Shown: positions 27,862 through 37,126 of the stretch, one piece after another
Numbering within the stretch: the stretch's first letter is position 1
Layout of the letters: each line of letters begins with the position of its first letter
Assembly (NCBI RefSeq): GCF_014692505.1
Contig: NZ_JACNYK010000005.1
Location: 248,001-312,000, forward strand
Length of the DNA stretch: 64,000 nucleotides
Direction: 5' to 3'
DNA from: Sphingobacterium arenae
GTDB taxonomy: Bacteria; Bacteroidota; Bacteroidia; Sphingobacteriales; Sphingobacteriaceae
Notes under the pieces: model-generated
Told to the model about the DNA's origin: nothing
The model's input: the letters and a program-made list of their open reading frames with translations, nothing else
Database searches by the model: none
Position numbers and translations under genes: made by a program

Positions 27862-29028
27862 ATGGATAAGCGATTTTTAGAACAGACGTGGCGTTGGTAC
27901 GGACCCAATGACCCGGTATCCTTGCAGGATGTAAAGCAGGCTGGAGCGACAGGTATCGTATCGGCATTACACCATATACCACATGGTGACGTATGGCCGA
28001 AGGAGGATATTTTGGAGCGGAAGAGAATAATAGAAGAAGCCGGATTGGTGTGGTCGGTTGTGGAAAGTGTAACCGTTCACGAAGCCATAAAGACACGTTC
28101 AGAGCAGGTTGATTTTTATTTAGAGAATTATCGTCAAACACTGACGAACTTGGCAGCGTGCGGAATAAAAACAGTTTGTTATAATTTTATGCCGGTACTC
28201 GACTGGACTCGTACGCAATTAGATAAGGTGATGCGAGATGGGTCTAAAGCACTTTATTTTGATTGGATTGATCTGGCCATCTTTGATATCTTTATTTTGG
28301 AACGCCCTGATGCGAGAACATCGTATGCTAAAGAAATTGTGGAACAAGCGGAGAGCCGTTATGCCACTTTTGATGAAGAGGATAAGAAATTTTTACTATC
28401 CAATGTGTTAATGGGAATTCCCGGTGAGAAGGACCCTTCATTGGAAGATCTGCAACGGAGTATTGATGTTTATGGGGAGATTGGATTTGACGGTTTACGG
28501 GATAATCTGACTTATTTTCTTTCTTCGATTGCGGATGTCTGCGAAAGAAATGGTATAAAAATGACGATCCATCCGGATGATCCTCCATATCCTATTTTAG
28601 GACTTCCGAGAATTGCCGGAAATGTGGCTGATTTTGAGTATATCATCAACACGGTCGATAAACCGTTTAATGGGGTTTGTTTTTGCACGGGGTCACTCGG
28701 TGCTGGGCCTGATAACGATTTGGTTCAAATATTTAAGAAAGTACAGCATCGCGTGAATTTTGTGCATTTACGTAACGTAAAGAAAGACGCCTTAGGAAGT
28801 TTCTATGAAGCAGACCATCTGGATGGTGATGTGGACATGTATGCCGTTATGAAAGAGCTGGCCGCTGAAAACCAAAAACGGGAGATTCCCATTCCGTTTA
28901 GACCAGATCACGGACATCAAATGTTGGACGATTTGAATAAAGTTACGAATCCTGGATATTCTGCAATAGGTCGGCTGCGAGGACTGGCTGAGTTGCGAGG
29001 GTTGGAGTTAGGTATTCTAGGGAGTTGA
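27862..29028 (+). CDS. uxuA: Mannonate dehydratase
   Basis: 388 residues, normal UxuA length. It dehydrates D-mannonate to 2-keto-3-deoxy-D-gluconate (KDG). Recognisable features are the N-terminal LEQTWRWYGPNDPVSLQDVKQAGA-like segment, GIVSALHHIPHGDVW, CGIKTVCYNFMPVLDWTRT, MTIHPDDPPYPILGLPRI and PFRPDHGHQMLDD with metal-binding His and Asp residues. An in-frame upstream ATG at 27778 lies inside the SDR gene; 27862 gives the canonical MDKRFLEQTWRW start. KDG is also the product of the DEH reductase, so both branches converge. The gene ends 6 bp before the end of the convergent LacI gene. Confidence 0.95.
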   Translation: MDKRFLEQTWRWYGPNDPVSLQDVKQAGATGIVSALHHIPHGDVWPKEDILERKRIIEEAGLVWSVVESVTVHEAIKTRSEQVDFYLENYRQTLTNLAACGIKTVCYNFMPVLDWTRTQLDKVMRDGSKALYFDWIDLAIFDIFILERPDARTSYAKEIVEQAESRYATFDEEDKKFLLSNVLMGIPGEKDPSLEDLQRSIDVYGEIGFDGLRDNLTYFLSSIADVCERNGIKMTIHPDDPPYPILGLPRIAGNVADFEYIINTVDKPFNGVCFCTGSLGAGPDNDLVQIFKKVQHRVNFVHLRNVKKDALGSFYEADHLDGDVDMYAVMKELAAENQKREIPIPFRPDHGHQMLDDLNKVTNPGYSAIGRLRGLAELRGLELGILGS

Positions 29029-29034
29029 TAGTTA

Positions 29035-30060
29035 CTATCCTAATGTAGAGCGTCGAAGCTGGATAGAGGTGGGGAGTTTAATATCCTCCCACTCGATTTG
29101 GCTTCGATTCTTTTTTTGCATAATCTCCACCAACTTATTAACGGAGATTTCCCCTATTTCGGTCGTAGGTTGCCTAACGGTGCTTAAGGATGGATTTAGC
29201 GAAAGAACCAGATCGGTGTTTGCAAAGCCGATGACTGCAAGGGTTTCTGGTACTTTTATCTCCAATTTAGCTAAAATGCCCAATAGATGTGTGGTGATTG
29301 TATCGGCAACGCCAACAATGGCATTTGGAGGCTTAGGCAATTGCAAGAGACTTTTAACATGTTTTTCCATGTCATCTTGTAAATCTGCTAGACTTTTCAC
29401 ATTGCAATGTACGATATATTCCGGCGTGACAGGTATTTGAAAATCGTGATGAGCTTCCATGTATCCTGACAGTCGTTTGGTTGTGATGCCCTGGTGCGCT
29501 CCACAAAATATAGCAATTTTCCGCCGGTCGATATCAATGAGATGTTTGCATGCATTATACATCCCTTCCGCATTAAGCACACCTACTTTATGAGTTTCTA
29601 CCGGATAATGTGTTCGGTCAAAGATAACAATAGGTGTTGTTTTAAGGATTTGCCTGGCCAGATCTGTATTTGATTCTTCATGAATAGGGCAGAAAAGAAT
29701 ACCGTCTACTGATTTGTCTAGCATGGACTGAAGAGCTAGTTTCTCTAAATCTTCATTTTCCATGGTGTTCATGATGATCGTTCTGTAATGATGCGCCGTA
29801 GCGGCTTTCTGCATGCCTGCAATAATTTGCGCTTCGAAGGATCCGGTCATTTTGGGGAGAACAACCCCAATCGTATTTGTTTTTCCTGTCTTCAGAAATT
29901 TCGCGTGAACGTTGGGTTGGTAGTTATGCTTTTTTGCAAACTCCTGTACGGTTTTTTTTGTTACCTCACTAATTTCATAACTATCATTCAACGCTTTTGA
30001 TACCGTGGAAACAGACATATTTAGTGCCTGGGCTAAACTTTTAAGTGTTATCTTCGCCAT
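29035..30060 (-). CDS. LacI-family transcriptional regulator
   Basis: 341 residues, typical of the family. The N-terminal helix-turn-helix and hinge are ITLKSLAQALNMSVSTVSKA and KKTVQEFAKKHNYQPN. A periplasmic-binding-protein-like sugar sensor follows (TNTIGVVLPKM, DGILFCPI, AIFCGAHQGITTKRLSGY). It lies next to the uronate genes, so a role in sugar control is natural. Its transcript, however, begins downstream of lolA, only 7 bp after that gene's stop, so it may be expressed as part of the ftsK-lolA run. Confidence 0.92.
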   Translation of the reverse strand: MAKITLKSLAQALNMSVSTVSKALNDSYEISEVTKKTVQEFAKKHNYQPNVHAKFLKTGKTNTIGVVLPKMTGSFEAQIIAGMQKAATAHHYRTIIMNTMENEDLEKLALQSMLDKSVDGILFCPIHEESNTDLARQILKTTPIVIFDRTHYPVETHKVGVLNAEGMYNACKHLIDIDRRKIAIFCGAHQGITTKRLSGYMEAHHDFQIPVTPEYIVHCNVKSLADLQDDMEKHVKSLLQLPKPPNAIVGVADTITTHLLGILAKLEIKVPETLAVIGFANTDLVLSLNPSLSTVRQPTTEIGEISVNKLVEIMQKKNRSQIEWEDIKLPTSIQLRRSTLG

Positions 30061-30067
30061 CGTTATC

Positions 30068-30712
30068 TTATCTAAGGTCGACTATCTCATAACGGGGATA
30101 ATCTGCTGCTTTGAATGTAAATGTTGCAGTCGGAATTTGATGATTGACATATAAGGTATTCATGGTGTAGGTATATTTTGTTCCCGACTTGTCGACTACC
30201 ACAACATCATGAATATGCCTGTTTTTATTTATCCGTAGGGTGATTTTTGCATAGTTTGTTTTCGTATCTATAGGCTTTAACTCGATGACATGCAAAATGT
30301 CATTGCCTAATGGTTCGTCCTTAGAACGGATATAGGTGAACCCCCTTTTGTAGAATGTAAAGAGATTGTTTGGGCCGATGCTTTCCGAATTTTTTTCTGC
30401 GTCGCTTACTTGTACCTCTTCGTCTTCTTTGAGGATAGACCAAGTGCTTTTGCCGTCATTTATGATATCTTGCTCGCTCAACACTATGCGGAACTGACTT
30501 TTTGGTTTGTTCAGGAACAGCGTGCCCTTATCCGCATGGTTCCCTCCTTGTGCTTGCTGTACGGAAAAACTAAAGTCCGACTGTATGGTCTGATACGCAT
30601 CATATTTTGCAGATACTTCTTCCAATAACTTTTTTGCTTTGGTATCCGTTTGTGTGAATGCTATTAGTGACGTACAAATGAAAGCCGTCAGAACTATTAT
30701 TTTCTTCTCCAT
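30068..30712 (-). CDS. LolA-like outer-membrane lipoprotein carrier
   Basis: 214-residue secreted protein with a signal peptide (IVLTAFICTSLIAFTQ). The fold signature of LolA is seen in YDAYQTIQSDFSFSVQQ, KGTLFLNKPKSQFRIVL, DGKSTWSILKEDEEVQV and a final sheet, TATFTFKAADYP. LolA carries lipoproteins through the periplasm to the outer membrane. The start is 1 bp from the ftsK stop, a conserved ftsK-lolA order in bacteria. Given the many SusD-type lipoproteins in this organism such a carrier is expected to be busy. Confidence 0.88.
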   Translation of the reverse strand: MEKKIIVLTAFICTSLIAFTQTDTKAKKLLEEVSAKYDAYQTIQSDFSFSVQQAQGGNHADKGTLFLNKPKSQFRIVLSEQDIINDGKSTWSILKEDEEVQVSDAEKNSESIGPNNLFTFYKRGFTYIRSKDEPLGNDILHVIELKPIDTKTNYAKITLRINKNRHIHDVVVVDKSGTKYTYTMNTLYVNHQIPTATFTFKAADYPRYEIVDLR

Positions 30713-30713
30713 C

Positions 30714-33308
30714 TTATTCGTTGTTTCTTAACGTTTCCAAATACTGTTCTAGCGAATATTCGTCGGGATAAAGTACTTCGCGTGCCTTACTTCCCTCGAA
30801 AGGACCTACAATACCGGCAGCCTCCAATTGATCGATGATTCGTCCGGCTCTGTTGTAGCCTAGCTTTAATTTACGTTGAATCAATGACGTTGAACCTTGT
30901 TGATGCATGACAATCAGTCGCGCAGCCTCTTCGAAAAGTTGATCGCGATCACTCGAATCAAATTCCAGGCCGCCGCTTCCATCTCCATTTTCATCAACGT
31001 ATTCGGGCAGCATAAAAGCAGATGGATAACCACGTTGACTTCCGATAAACTCCGATATTTGCTCTACTTCCGGCGTGTCTACAAAAGCACATTGGATACG
31101 TGTTAAATCACTTCCTGTTGCCAAGAGCATGTCCCCACGACCGATCAGTTGGTCAGCACCCCCCGCATCCAGAATGGTGCGGGAGTCGACTTTCGACAAT
31201 ACCCGGAAGGCTAAGCGTGCAGGAAAGTTCGCTTTGATCGTACCTGTAATTATATTTACAGACGGTCTTTGGGTGGCAATAACCAAATGTATTCCCACGG
31301 CCCTTGCCAATTGGGCGAGACGCGCAATCGGCGTTTCCACCTCTTTTCCTGCGGTCATCATTAAATCCGCAAACTCATCCACTACCAGAACGATATAAGG
31401 TAAGAATCGATGTCCCTCTTCAGGGTTTAATCGGCGATTCACAAATTTTACGTTATACTCTTTTAAATTACGTACGGCTGCATTCTTTAACAGGTCGTAA
31501 CGTTGATCCATTTCAATACAGAGCGAGTTTAGCGTGTTGATTACTTTTTTTGTGTCGGTAATAATGGCTTCATCTTCATTCGGCAATTTTGCCAAAAAAT
31601 GACGTTCTATCGTTTTGAAAAGCGAAAGTTCCACCTTTTTGGGGTCAACCATAACGAATTTGAGTTCGGCAGGATGCTTCTTGTATAGTAAAGATGTTAG
31701 AATCGCATTGATACCGACTGATTTACCCTGACCTGTGGCACCGGCTACCAGCAAATGAGGCATTTTAGCCAAATCCGCTATATAAACCTCATTTGATATC
31801 GTTTTACCCAATGCAATAGGTAAATCCATATCCGTTTTTTGGAACTTCTCTGTTGCTAGAACAGAACGCATGGATACCATTTCTGGCGAACTATTAGGTA
31901 CCTCAATACCAATAGTTCCTTTGCCAGGCATCGGTGCGATGATGCGTATGCCTAATGCTGCAAGGCTCAATGCAATGTCATCTTCCAGATTTTTGATTTT
32001 GGAGATGCGTACACCTGGTTTGGGTATGATTTCATATAATGTTACCGTTGGGCCGATTGTAGCTTTAATGTGTTCAATTTCAATACTGTAGTTGCGCAAC
32101 GTTTCCACGATACGGTTTTTGTTGGCTTCCAATTCCTGCTGGTTGATAGTGATCTTGCCGCTTCCGTATTCTTTTAGCAAATCGAGCGTTGGATACTGAT
32201 AGCCCGACAAGTCCAACTTGGGATCATATTCACCGAACTCGGCAACAAGGTCGTTGGCTGTAATCGCTTTTTCTTCCACCACTTTCTCCACACTAAGTAC
32301 AGGACCGTTAGTAACCGGCTCTTGTTTGCTATCTACCGGTCTATCAATAATCTCCGGTGTATCTACCGTAAATGTAATTTCATGTTCATTATTCCGCTGT
32401 GGTTCATCCGGTATATTCTGTACTAAAGGAGCCTGCGATTGCGATTCAAAGCTCTCATTTAACAAGGATTCGTCTTCTATAGCAGTTTCTATGGGACGAT
32501 GAGCCGTGTTACGTGCAACATTCGAAATAGTGTTTGATTTGTTGGCGAAAGTATCAAAATTATCTTCTTCGTCTGCCACCTCTTCATCTTCATCGGTTTT
32601 TTTAGACGCCCAAGTCCATTTCAAATCTAAGTTATAAATAAGGATGAGGATCGCTAAGTACGCAAAAGCGAGGAGGGCAGCAATTCCTGTACTACCTATC
32701 TGAATTTTTAGCAACTGATTTGTCCAATAACCAAACTTCCCTTCCAATATATGAGGTGAATCGGTGAGAAAATCCTGTAAAAAACCAAGTGTTACGGATA
32801 AATAAATGATCGCCGTTGCGGAATAAATGATGGTTTTCCATACGGGTAAAAGAGATTTCCGATAAAGAAATTTATACCCTACAATAAAAAGGATAAAGGT
32901 GAAAAGGAAGGAAGCTATACCAAACCATTTGTAAATAAACTGATTGGCAAGCAATGCCCCCAGTTTTCCCAGCTTATTTTCAACAATGGGAAGTTCGATG
33001 GCGTCATCAGCCATTTCATCCGTACTTCGAAATAGCGTGGACCACCCACCATTTGTTTCCGTTATATAACTTTGGTCTTGTTTCCATGTAAAAAGATAGG
33101 AAACAAACGAAACAGCCATGATGAATGAAGCGAATAGCAAGAAGATGCCCAATATTTTCAGAGCCTTGCGCTGTCCGTCCGAAAAATTAATGCTTTCAAA
33201 CGAATTAAACCGTTTTTTCTTGCTATATGATACTTTCCCTGTGGTACGTGCAGCACGTTTAGTGCCTGCACTACCGGAATTTTTAAATGTATTTCCTTTG
33301 TTTGACAT
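30714..33308 (-). CDS. ftsK: DNA translocase FtsK/SpoIIIE
   Basis: 864-residue cell-division DNA pump. Four transmembrane helices occupy about residues 50-235. An acidic, Gln/Glu-rich linker follows, then the motor, with Walker A GATGQGKSVG near residue 528, VMVDPKKVELSLF, Walker B IVLVVDEFADLMM and ATQRPSVNIITGTIKANFPARLAF. The C-terminal winged-helix gamma domain (SLIQRKLKLGYNRAGRIIDQL) recognises polar chromosome sequences. A -7 box (TAAGTTTG) lies 26 bp upstream of the start codon. Confidence 0.97.
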   Translation of the reverse strand: MSNKGNTFKNSGSAGTKRAARTTGKVSYSKKKRFNSFESINFSDGQRKALKILGIFLLFASFIMAVSFVSYLFTWKQDQSYITETNGGWSTLFRSTDEMADDAIELPIVENKLGKLGALLANQFIYKWFGIASFLFTFILFIVGYKFLYRKSLLPVWKTIIYSATAIIYLSVTLGFLQDFLTDSPHILEGKFGYWTNQLLKIQIGSTGIAALLAFAYLAILILIYNLDLKWTWASKKTDEDEEVADEEDNFDTFANKSNTISNVARNTAHRPIETAIEDESLLNESFESQSQAPLVQNIPDEPQRNNEHEITFTVDTPEIIDRPVDSKQEPVTNGPVLSVEKVVEEKAITANDLVAEFGEYDPKLDLSGYQYPTLDLLKEYGSGKITINQQELEANKNRIVETLRNYSIEIEHIKATIGPTVTLYEIIPKPGVRISKIKNLEDDIALSLAALGIRIIAPMPGKGTIGIEVPNSSPEMVSMRSVLATEKFQKTDMDLPIALGKTISNEVYIADLAKMPHLLVAGATGQGKSVGINAILTSLLYKKHPAELKFVMVDPKKVELSLFKTIERHFLAKLPNEDEAIITDTKKVINTLNSLCIEMDQRYDLLKNAAVRNLKEYNVKFVNRRLNPEEGHRFLPYIVLVVDEFADLMMTAGKEVETPIARLAQLARAVGIHLVIATQRPSVNIITGTIKANFPARLAFRVLSKVDSRTILDAGGADQLIGRGDMLLATGSDLTRIQCAFVDTPEVEQISEFIGSQRGYPSAFMLPEYVDENGDGSGGLEFDSSDRDQLFEEAARLIVMHQQGSTSLIQRKLKLGYNRAGRIIDQLEAAGIVGPFEGSKAREVLYPDEYSLEQYLETLRNNE

Positions 33309-33333
33309 GAAAATCAGCTACCTTTCCTAGCTA

Positions 33334-33341
33334 CAAACTTA
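33334..33341 (-). promoter_or_regulatory. -7 promoter element of ftsK (TAAGTTTG)
   Basis: Matches the Bacteroidota -7 consensus TAnnTTTG on the minus strand, 26 bp before the ftsK start codon. No clear -33 TTTG was found at the usual distance. Confidence 0.55.
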
Positions 33342-33370
33342 GGAAAAATAAAGGAAATGCTATCGTCCTC

Positions 33371-34654
33371 TTACTTTACAAAAACTAAAAAATAGTTTTT
33401 CTTGCCGCGTTGCGCAACAATGTATTTATCATTAATCAAGTGTGTGGTATCAATCGTTAACTCCATGTTATTGATTTTCTCTTTGTTGATCGCTACGCCA
33501 CCTCCCTGCAACATTTTTCGTGCCTCGCCTTTTGACGGAAAAACGGATGTGTTTACGGCTAGAAAATCCAGTATATTGATGCCCGGTGTAAGTTGACCTC
33601 TATCGATTTCAAACTGCGGGACCCCATCGAAAACCTCAAGCACGCTATCGTGCGTTAATTCGGTCAAAAACTCAAGAGAACCGTTGCCGAATAGAAATTC
33701 TGACGTTTTTAGAGCCGTTTCATAATCCCTTTCTGAGTGTGTGCGTATGGTGATATCTCTTGCCAATGCTTTTTGTACCGCTCGGGTATGAGGAGCAGCA
33801 TCGTGTTCTGTAATGATGGCGTCGATCTCTTCTTTTGTCTTTAGTGTGAAAATTTTAATCCAATTTTTCGCGTCATCATCGGTGGTATTCAGCCAAAATT
33901 GATAAAATTTGTAAGGAGAAGTTTTCTTTGGATCTAACCAAACTGCTCCTGACTCGGTTTTGCCAAACTTCTGCCCATCTGCTTTTTTGATCAATTGTGT
34001 CGTGATCGCATAAGCTGTTCCTTGGTCTTGACGACGAATCATCTCACTACCTGTTACAATATTTCCCCATTGGTCTGATCCCCCCATTTGAACCTTACAA
34101 TCGTGATGTTTCCACAAATAATAAAAATCGTAACCTTGTATCAGTTGATAGGTAAATTCCGTAAAGGAAAGACCACTGTCGCCTTCCAGACGTTTTTTGA
34201 CGGAGTCCTTTGCCATCATATAGTTAACGGTAATCAGCTTACCAACGTCGCGAATAAAATCCAGGAATTTAAAATCTTTGAACCAGTCGTAGTTATTGAC
34301 CATCTTGGCATCGGTCTCACCGTCTCCGAAATGCAAAAATTTGGCAAGCTGTGATTTTAAGCTAGCAACATTGTGTTGTAACGTGGCTTCATCTAACAGA
34401 TTTCGTTCGGCAGACTTAAACGAGGGGTCGCCAATCATCCCCGTAGCTCCGCCCACTAATGCAACTGGTTTATGTCCCGCGTTTTGAAAATGGATGAGGG
34501 TCATGATTTGTGTTAAATGGCCCACATGCAGTGAATCTCCTGTTGGGTCGAAACCAATATAGCCGGAAACGTTTTCTTTATTCAGTAATTCTTCTGTTCC
34601 GGGCATGATATCTTGTAACATCCCTCTCCAACGCAGTTCTTCTACAAAGCTCAT
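33371..34654 (-). CDS. tyrS: Tyrosyl-tRNA synthetase
   Basis: 427-residue class I synthetase that charges tRNA-Tyr. The N-terminal nucleotide-binding fold includes [19 protein letters not shown] (HIGH-type motif HVGH), the tyrosine pocket [26 protein letters not shown] and the KMSKS-equivalent KFGKT. The C-terminal S4 RNA-binding domain ends in [14 protein letters not shown]. Length and motif order are normal. It shares a divergent promoter region with the AcpH-like gene. Confidence 0.97.
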   Translation of the reverse strand: MSFVEELRWRGMLQDIMPGTEELLNKENVSGYIGFDPTGDSLHVGHLTQIMTLIHFQNAGHKPVALVGGATGMIGDPSFKSAERNLLDEATLQHNVASLKSQLAKFLHFGDGETDAKMVNNYDWFKDFKFLDFIRDVGKLITVNYMMAKDSVKKRLEGDSGLSFTEFTYQLIQGYDFYYLWKHHDCKVQMGGSDQWGNIVTGSEMIRRQDQGTAYAITTQLIKKADGQKFGKTESGAVWLDPKKTSPYKFYQFWLNTTDDDAKNWIKIFTLKTKEEIDAIITEHDAAPHTRAVQKALARDITIRTHSERDYETALKTSEFLFGNGSLEFLTELTHDSVLEVFDGVPQFEIDRGQLTPGINILDFLAVNTSVFPSKGEARKMLQGGGVAINKEKINNMELTIDTTHLINDKYIVAQRGKKNYFLVFVK

Positions 34655-34687
34655 CTTTTTGTGGTTAAATTTTTTTCAATAAGATTG

Positions 34688-34695
34688 CAAAGATA
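34688..34695 (-). promoter_or_regulatory. -7 promoter element of tyrS (TATCTTTG)
   Basis: TATCTTTG on the minus strand fits TAnnTTTG and lies 34 bp before the tyrS start. A mirror-image TATCTTAC at 34709-34716 on the plus strand faces the divergent gene, which makes a perfect inverted repeat AAGATACG/CGTATCTT (34690-34714). Confidence 0.6.
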
Positions 34696-34739
34696 CGAGA
34701 TTAAGCCGTATCTTACGATAAATAAAGAAGTTTGGGCTC

Positions 34740-35414
34740 GTGAATTTTTTGTCGCATTATTATTTTGAACGCTATAGCCCGCATTCCGAACGAATACTAG
34801 GTGCACTGCTCCCAGATTTACTTAAGAATGTGGATAAGGGTTACAATTTTCACCCTCAGCGATTTGAAGAGGTGCTTTTTGCCCACCCAAAAACGATGTG
34901 GATATCAGAAGGGTGGTACAGACATGTCGAGGTTGATAAGCTTTTTCATTCCTCTAGTTTTTTCTTGGACCATACGCATGCGTTGCGACGTAAATTGGAT
35001 CCGGTCGTGGAGCATCTCCCCATACGGGCGTCTTTTTTAGCCCATATCTCGATTGAACTTTTGTTAGATCATCTGCTAATAGAACATGTGCTCATCAATC
35101 CTGTCAGGTTGTACGAACATTTGGAACAAGTCCAGACAGCAACGATTGAAAAATATCTACGGGCTATTGGAGACGTGGATGTAGCGCGTTTTCTGACCTT
35201 TTATGACCGCTTTGTGACTTCTCGCTATGTTTTGGATTATGCAGACCTGGGCAATCTTTCTTATGCACTTTTCAATATATGTAAGCGTGTTTGGACATTT
35301 GAGAATAATGCCGAAGATTATGAAAGGTTAACAGCTTCCCTGCGATTATACAAAGAACATTCTCTTGTGAATTACATGGATATATTTCAGCAGATACAAG
35401 ATAAAATCGTCTAG
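34740..35414 (+). CDS. DUF479 / AcpH-like protein (possible acyl-carrier-protein phosphodiesterase)
   Basis: 224 residues starting at a GTG codon. The N-terminal MNFLSHYYF and SERILGALLPDLLKNV pattern matches the AcpH family start (MNFLAH... GNLLADF). Later segments include HVEVDKLFHSSSFFLDH and FLAHISIELLLDHLLIEH, with HD-like His/Asp spacing. AcpH in E. coli removes the 4'-phosphopantetheine arm from acyl carrier protein; members in Bacteroidota are less studied. The family call is moderate and the activity is inferred. It is followed 20 bp later by the amino-acid permease. Confidence 0.7.
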   Translation: MNFLSHYYFERYSPHSERILGALLPDLLKNVDKGYNFHPQRFEEVLFAHPKTMWISEGWYRHVEVDKLFHSSSFFLDHTHALRRKLDPVVEHLPIRASFLAHISIELLLDHLLIEHVLINPVRLYEHLEQVQTATIEKYLRAIGDVDVARFLTFYDRFVTSRYVLDYADLGNLSYALFNICKRVWTFENNAEDYERLTASLRLYKEHSLVNYMDIFQQIQDKIV

Positions 35415-35421
35415 TTTGGGT

Positions 35422-35429
35422 TACTTTTG
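35422..35429 (+). promoter_or_regulatory. -7 promoter element just before the permease start (TACTTTTG)
   Basis: TACTTTTG fits TAnnTTTG and ends only 5 bp before the start codon at 35435. Transcription would begin at or next to the ATG, which predicts a leaderless message. Confidence 0.55.
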
Positions 35430-35434
35430 CATAT

Positions 35435-37126
35435 ATGATAAATAAACTTTTCCGAAAGAAGAGTGTCGACCAGATCGTTGCAGATGCTCAACAGGGGACG
35501 GGACTTGCTAAAGTTTTAGGTGTTCGTGATCTCGTGTCATTGGGAATTGCGGCAATAGTGGGTGCTGGAATATTTAGTACCATTGGTCTAGCGAGTTATG
35601 AGGGAGGTCCCGCTATCTCTTTACTTTTTATTTTTGTAGCCTTCGCTTGCGTATTCACCGCGCTGGCCTATGCACAATTTGCCAGTACTGTTCCGGTGTC
35701 TGGCAGCGCTTATACATATGCTTACGTCACCTTTGGAGAACTCTTTGCTTGGATTATTGGTTGGGCTCTCGTTTTAGAATATGCCGTTTCTAATACGGTC
35801 GTCGCGATTTCTTGGTCTCAATATTTTGTGTCCATGTTAGAAGGTTTTGGAGTGTATATTCCAAAGTGGTTGACGATGGCTCCTGGATATGCCACGGATG
35901 CGTATGAAAAGTTTCTTTCGCAAGGGATGAATGCGCTCAGTGCGTCGGATAAGGTGGGGCTCCACGCCTATATGTCTGCGCCACGGGTGGGGAGTATTCC
36001 GATTATTTTTGATTTACCTGCGGGTTTAATAACGGTGCTTGTTACCTGGTTGGTATATATTGGCATTAGAGAATCGCAGCGGGCAAGTAATATTATGGTT
36101 GCTGTTAAAGTTGGGATTATCTTATTGGTTATTGCCGGAGGGGTTTTCTTTGTTAAACCTGAGAATTGGACACCCTTTATGCCTAATGGTATTCCGGGTG
36201 TGATGGGGTCTGTCGCAGCGGTATTCTTTGCTTTTATTGGCTTTGATTCTATATCCACGACGGCAGAGGAATGTAAAAATCCACAACGTGATTTGCCTCG
36301 TGCGATGATAATATGTTTGGTGATATGCACCCTGTTATATGTCGCCATTGCCTTGGTTTTGACAGGTATGGTAAACTATACAGAGCTGAATGTGAAAGAT
36401 CCCTTGGCGTTTGTTTTTAAGTACGTAGGCTTCGATCATATGGCGGGTATTGTGTCGGTTACCTCTGTTGTAGCTATAACAAGTGCTTTGGTCGTGTATC
36501 AATTGGCACAACCGCGAATCTGGATGACAATGAGCCGCGACGGTTTGCTATGGAAAAAATTTGCTCGAGTACACCCAAAATACAAGACACCGTCTTTTGC
36601 AACTATTGTAACTGGCGTTGTAGTGGCAGTTCCATCGTTGTTTTTTAAAATGGACTTTTTTGTCGATTTGACGAGTGTCGGAACATTTTTCGCTTTCATC
36701 TTGGTATGTGCTGGTGTACTGTACATGGATTATACCGGGTTATCGGCGAAATCTAAATTCAGAGTGCCTTATATAAATGGTAAATACTTAATCGGGCTGG
36801 GATTTGTTGTCGCTTGGATTTTCCTATATCGTTATGGGCAGGATGCGATACAGGAATGGAGAGAGATGCCTTGGCTGGAGATAGCAGAGCACAAATCCCT
36901 CATCTTGATTTTTTGGTTGGTTTGGGTAATACTCGCTGTGATGGGATATAAATATAAATTTTCCTTGTTGCCTGTTACAGGGATTTTAATTAATCTTTAC
37001 CTAATGAGTCAGCTCGGAGCAAGCAATTGGATTATATTTTTGGTATGGTTGGCCGTGGGGCTGGTACTCTATTTTATATACGGGTATAAACACTCGAGAT
37101 TGAACGTTAGGGAAAATAAAAAGTAA
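35435..37126 (+). CDS. APC-superfamily amino-acid permease (CAT-like)
   Basis: 563-residue inner-membrane transporter with about 12-14 hydrophobic helices. Family signs are the N-terminal GVRDLVSLGIAAIVGAGIFSTIG, the AFACVFTALAYAQFASTVPVSGSAYTY-type helix 3 segment and FFAFIGFDSISTTAEECKNPQRDLPRAM. These match the cationic amino-acid transporter group (YfnA-like). The extra length falls in a loop around residues 145-195. Substrate is not readable from the sequence. Transcription may start at its own ATG. Confidence 0.92.
   Translation: MINKLFRKKSVDQIVADAQQGTGLAKVLGVRDLVSLGIAAIVGAGIFSTIGLASYEGGPAISLLFIFVAFACVFTALAYAQFASTVPVSGSAYTYAYVTFGELFAWIIGWALVLEYAVSNTVVAISWSQYFVSMLEGFGVYIPKWLTMAPGYATDAYEKFLSQGMNALSASDKVGLHAYMSAPRVGSIPIIFDLPAGLITVLVTWLVYIGIRESQRASNIMVAVKVGIILLVIAGGVFFVKPENWTPFMPNGIPGVMGSVAAVFFAFIGFDSISTTAEECKNPQRDLPRAMIICLVICTLLYVAIALVLTGMVNYTELNVKDPLAFVFKYVGFDHMAGIVSVTSVVAITSALVVYQLAQPRIWMTMSRDGLLWKKFARVHPKYKTPSFATIVTGVVVAVPSLFFKMDFFVDLTSVGTFFAFILVCAGVLYMDYTGLSAKSKFRVPYINGKYLIGLGFVVAWIFLYRYGQDAIQEWREMPWLEIAEHKSLILIFWLVWVILAVMGYKYKFSLLPVTGILINLYLMSQLGASNWIIFLVWLAVGLVLYFIYGYKHSRLNVRENKK

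Noticed and set aside
29024-29037. Hairpin GATAG/CTATC across the convergent uxuA and lacI ends as a terminator
   Set aside because: The stem is only 5 bp and lacks a T-tract, so it is too weak to support.
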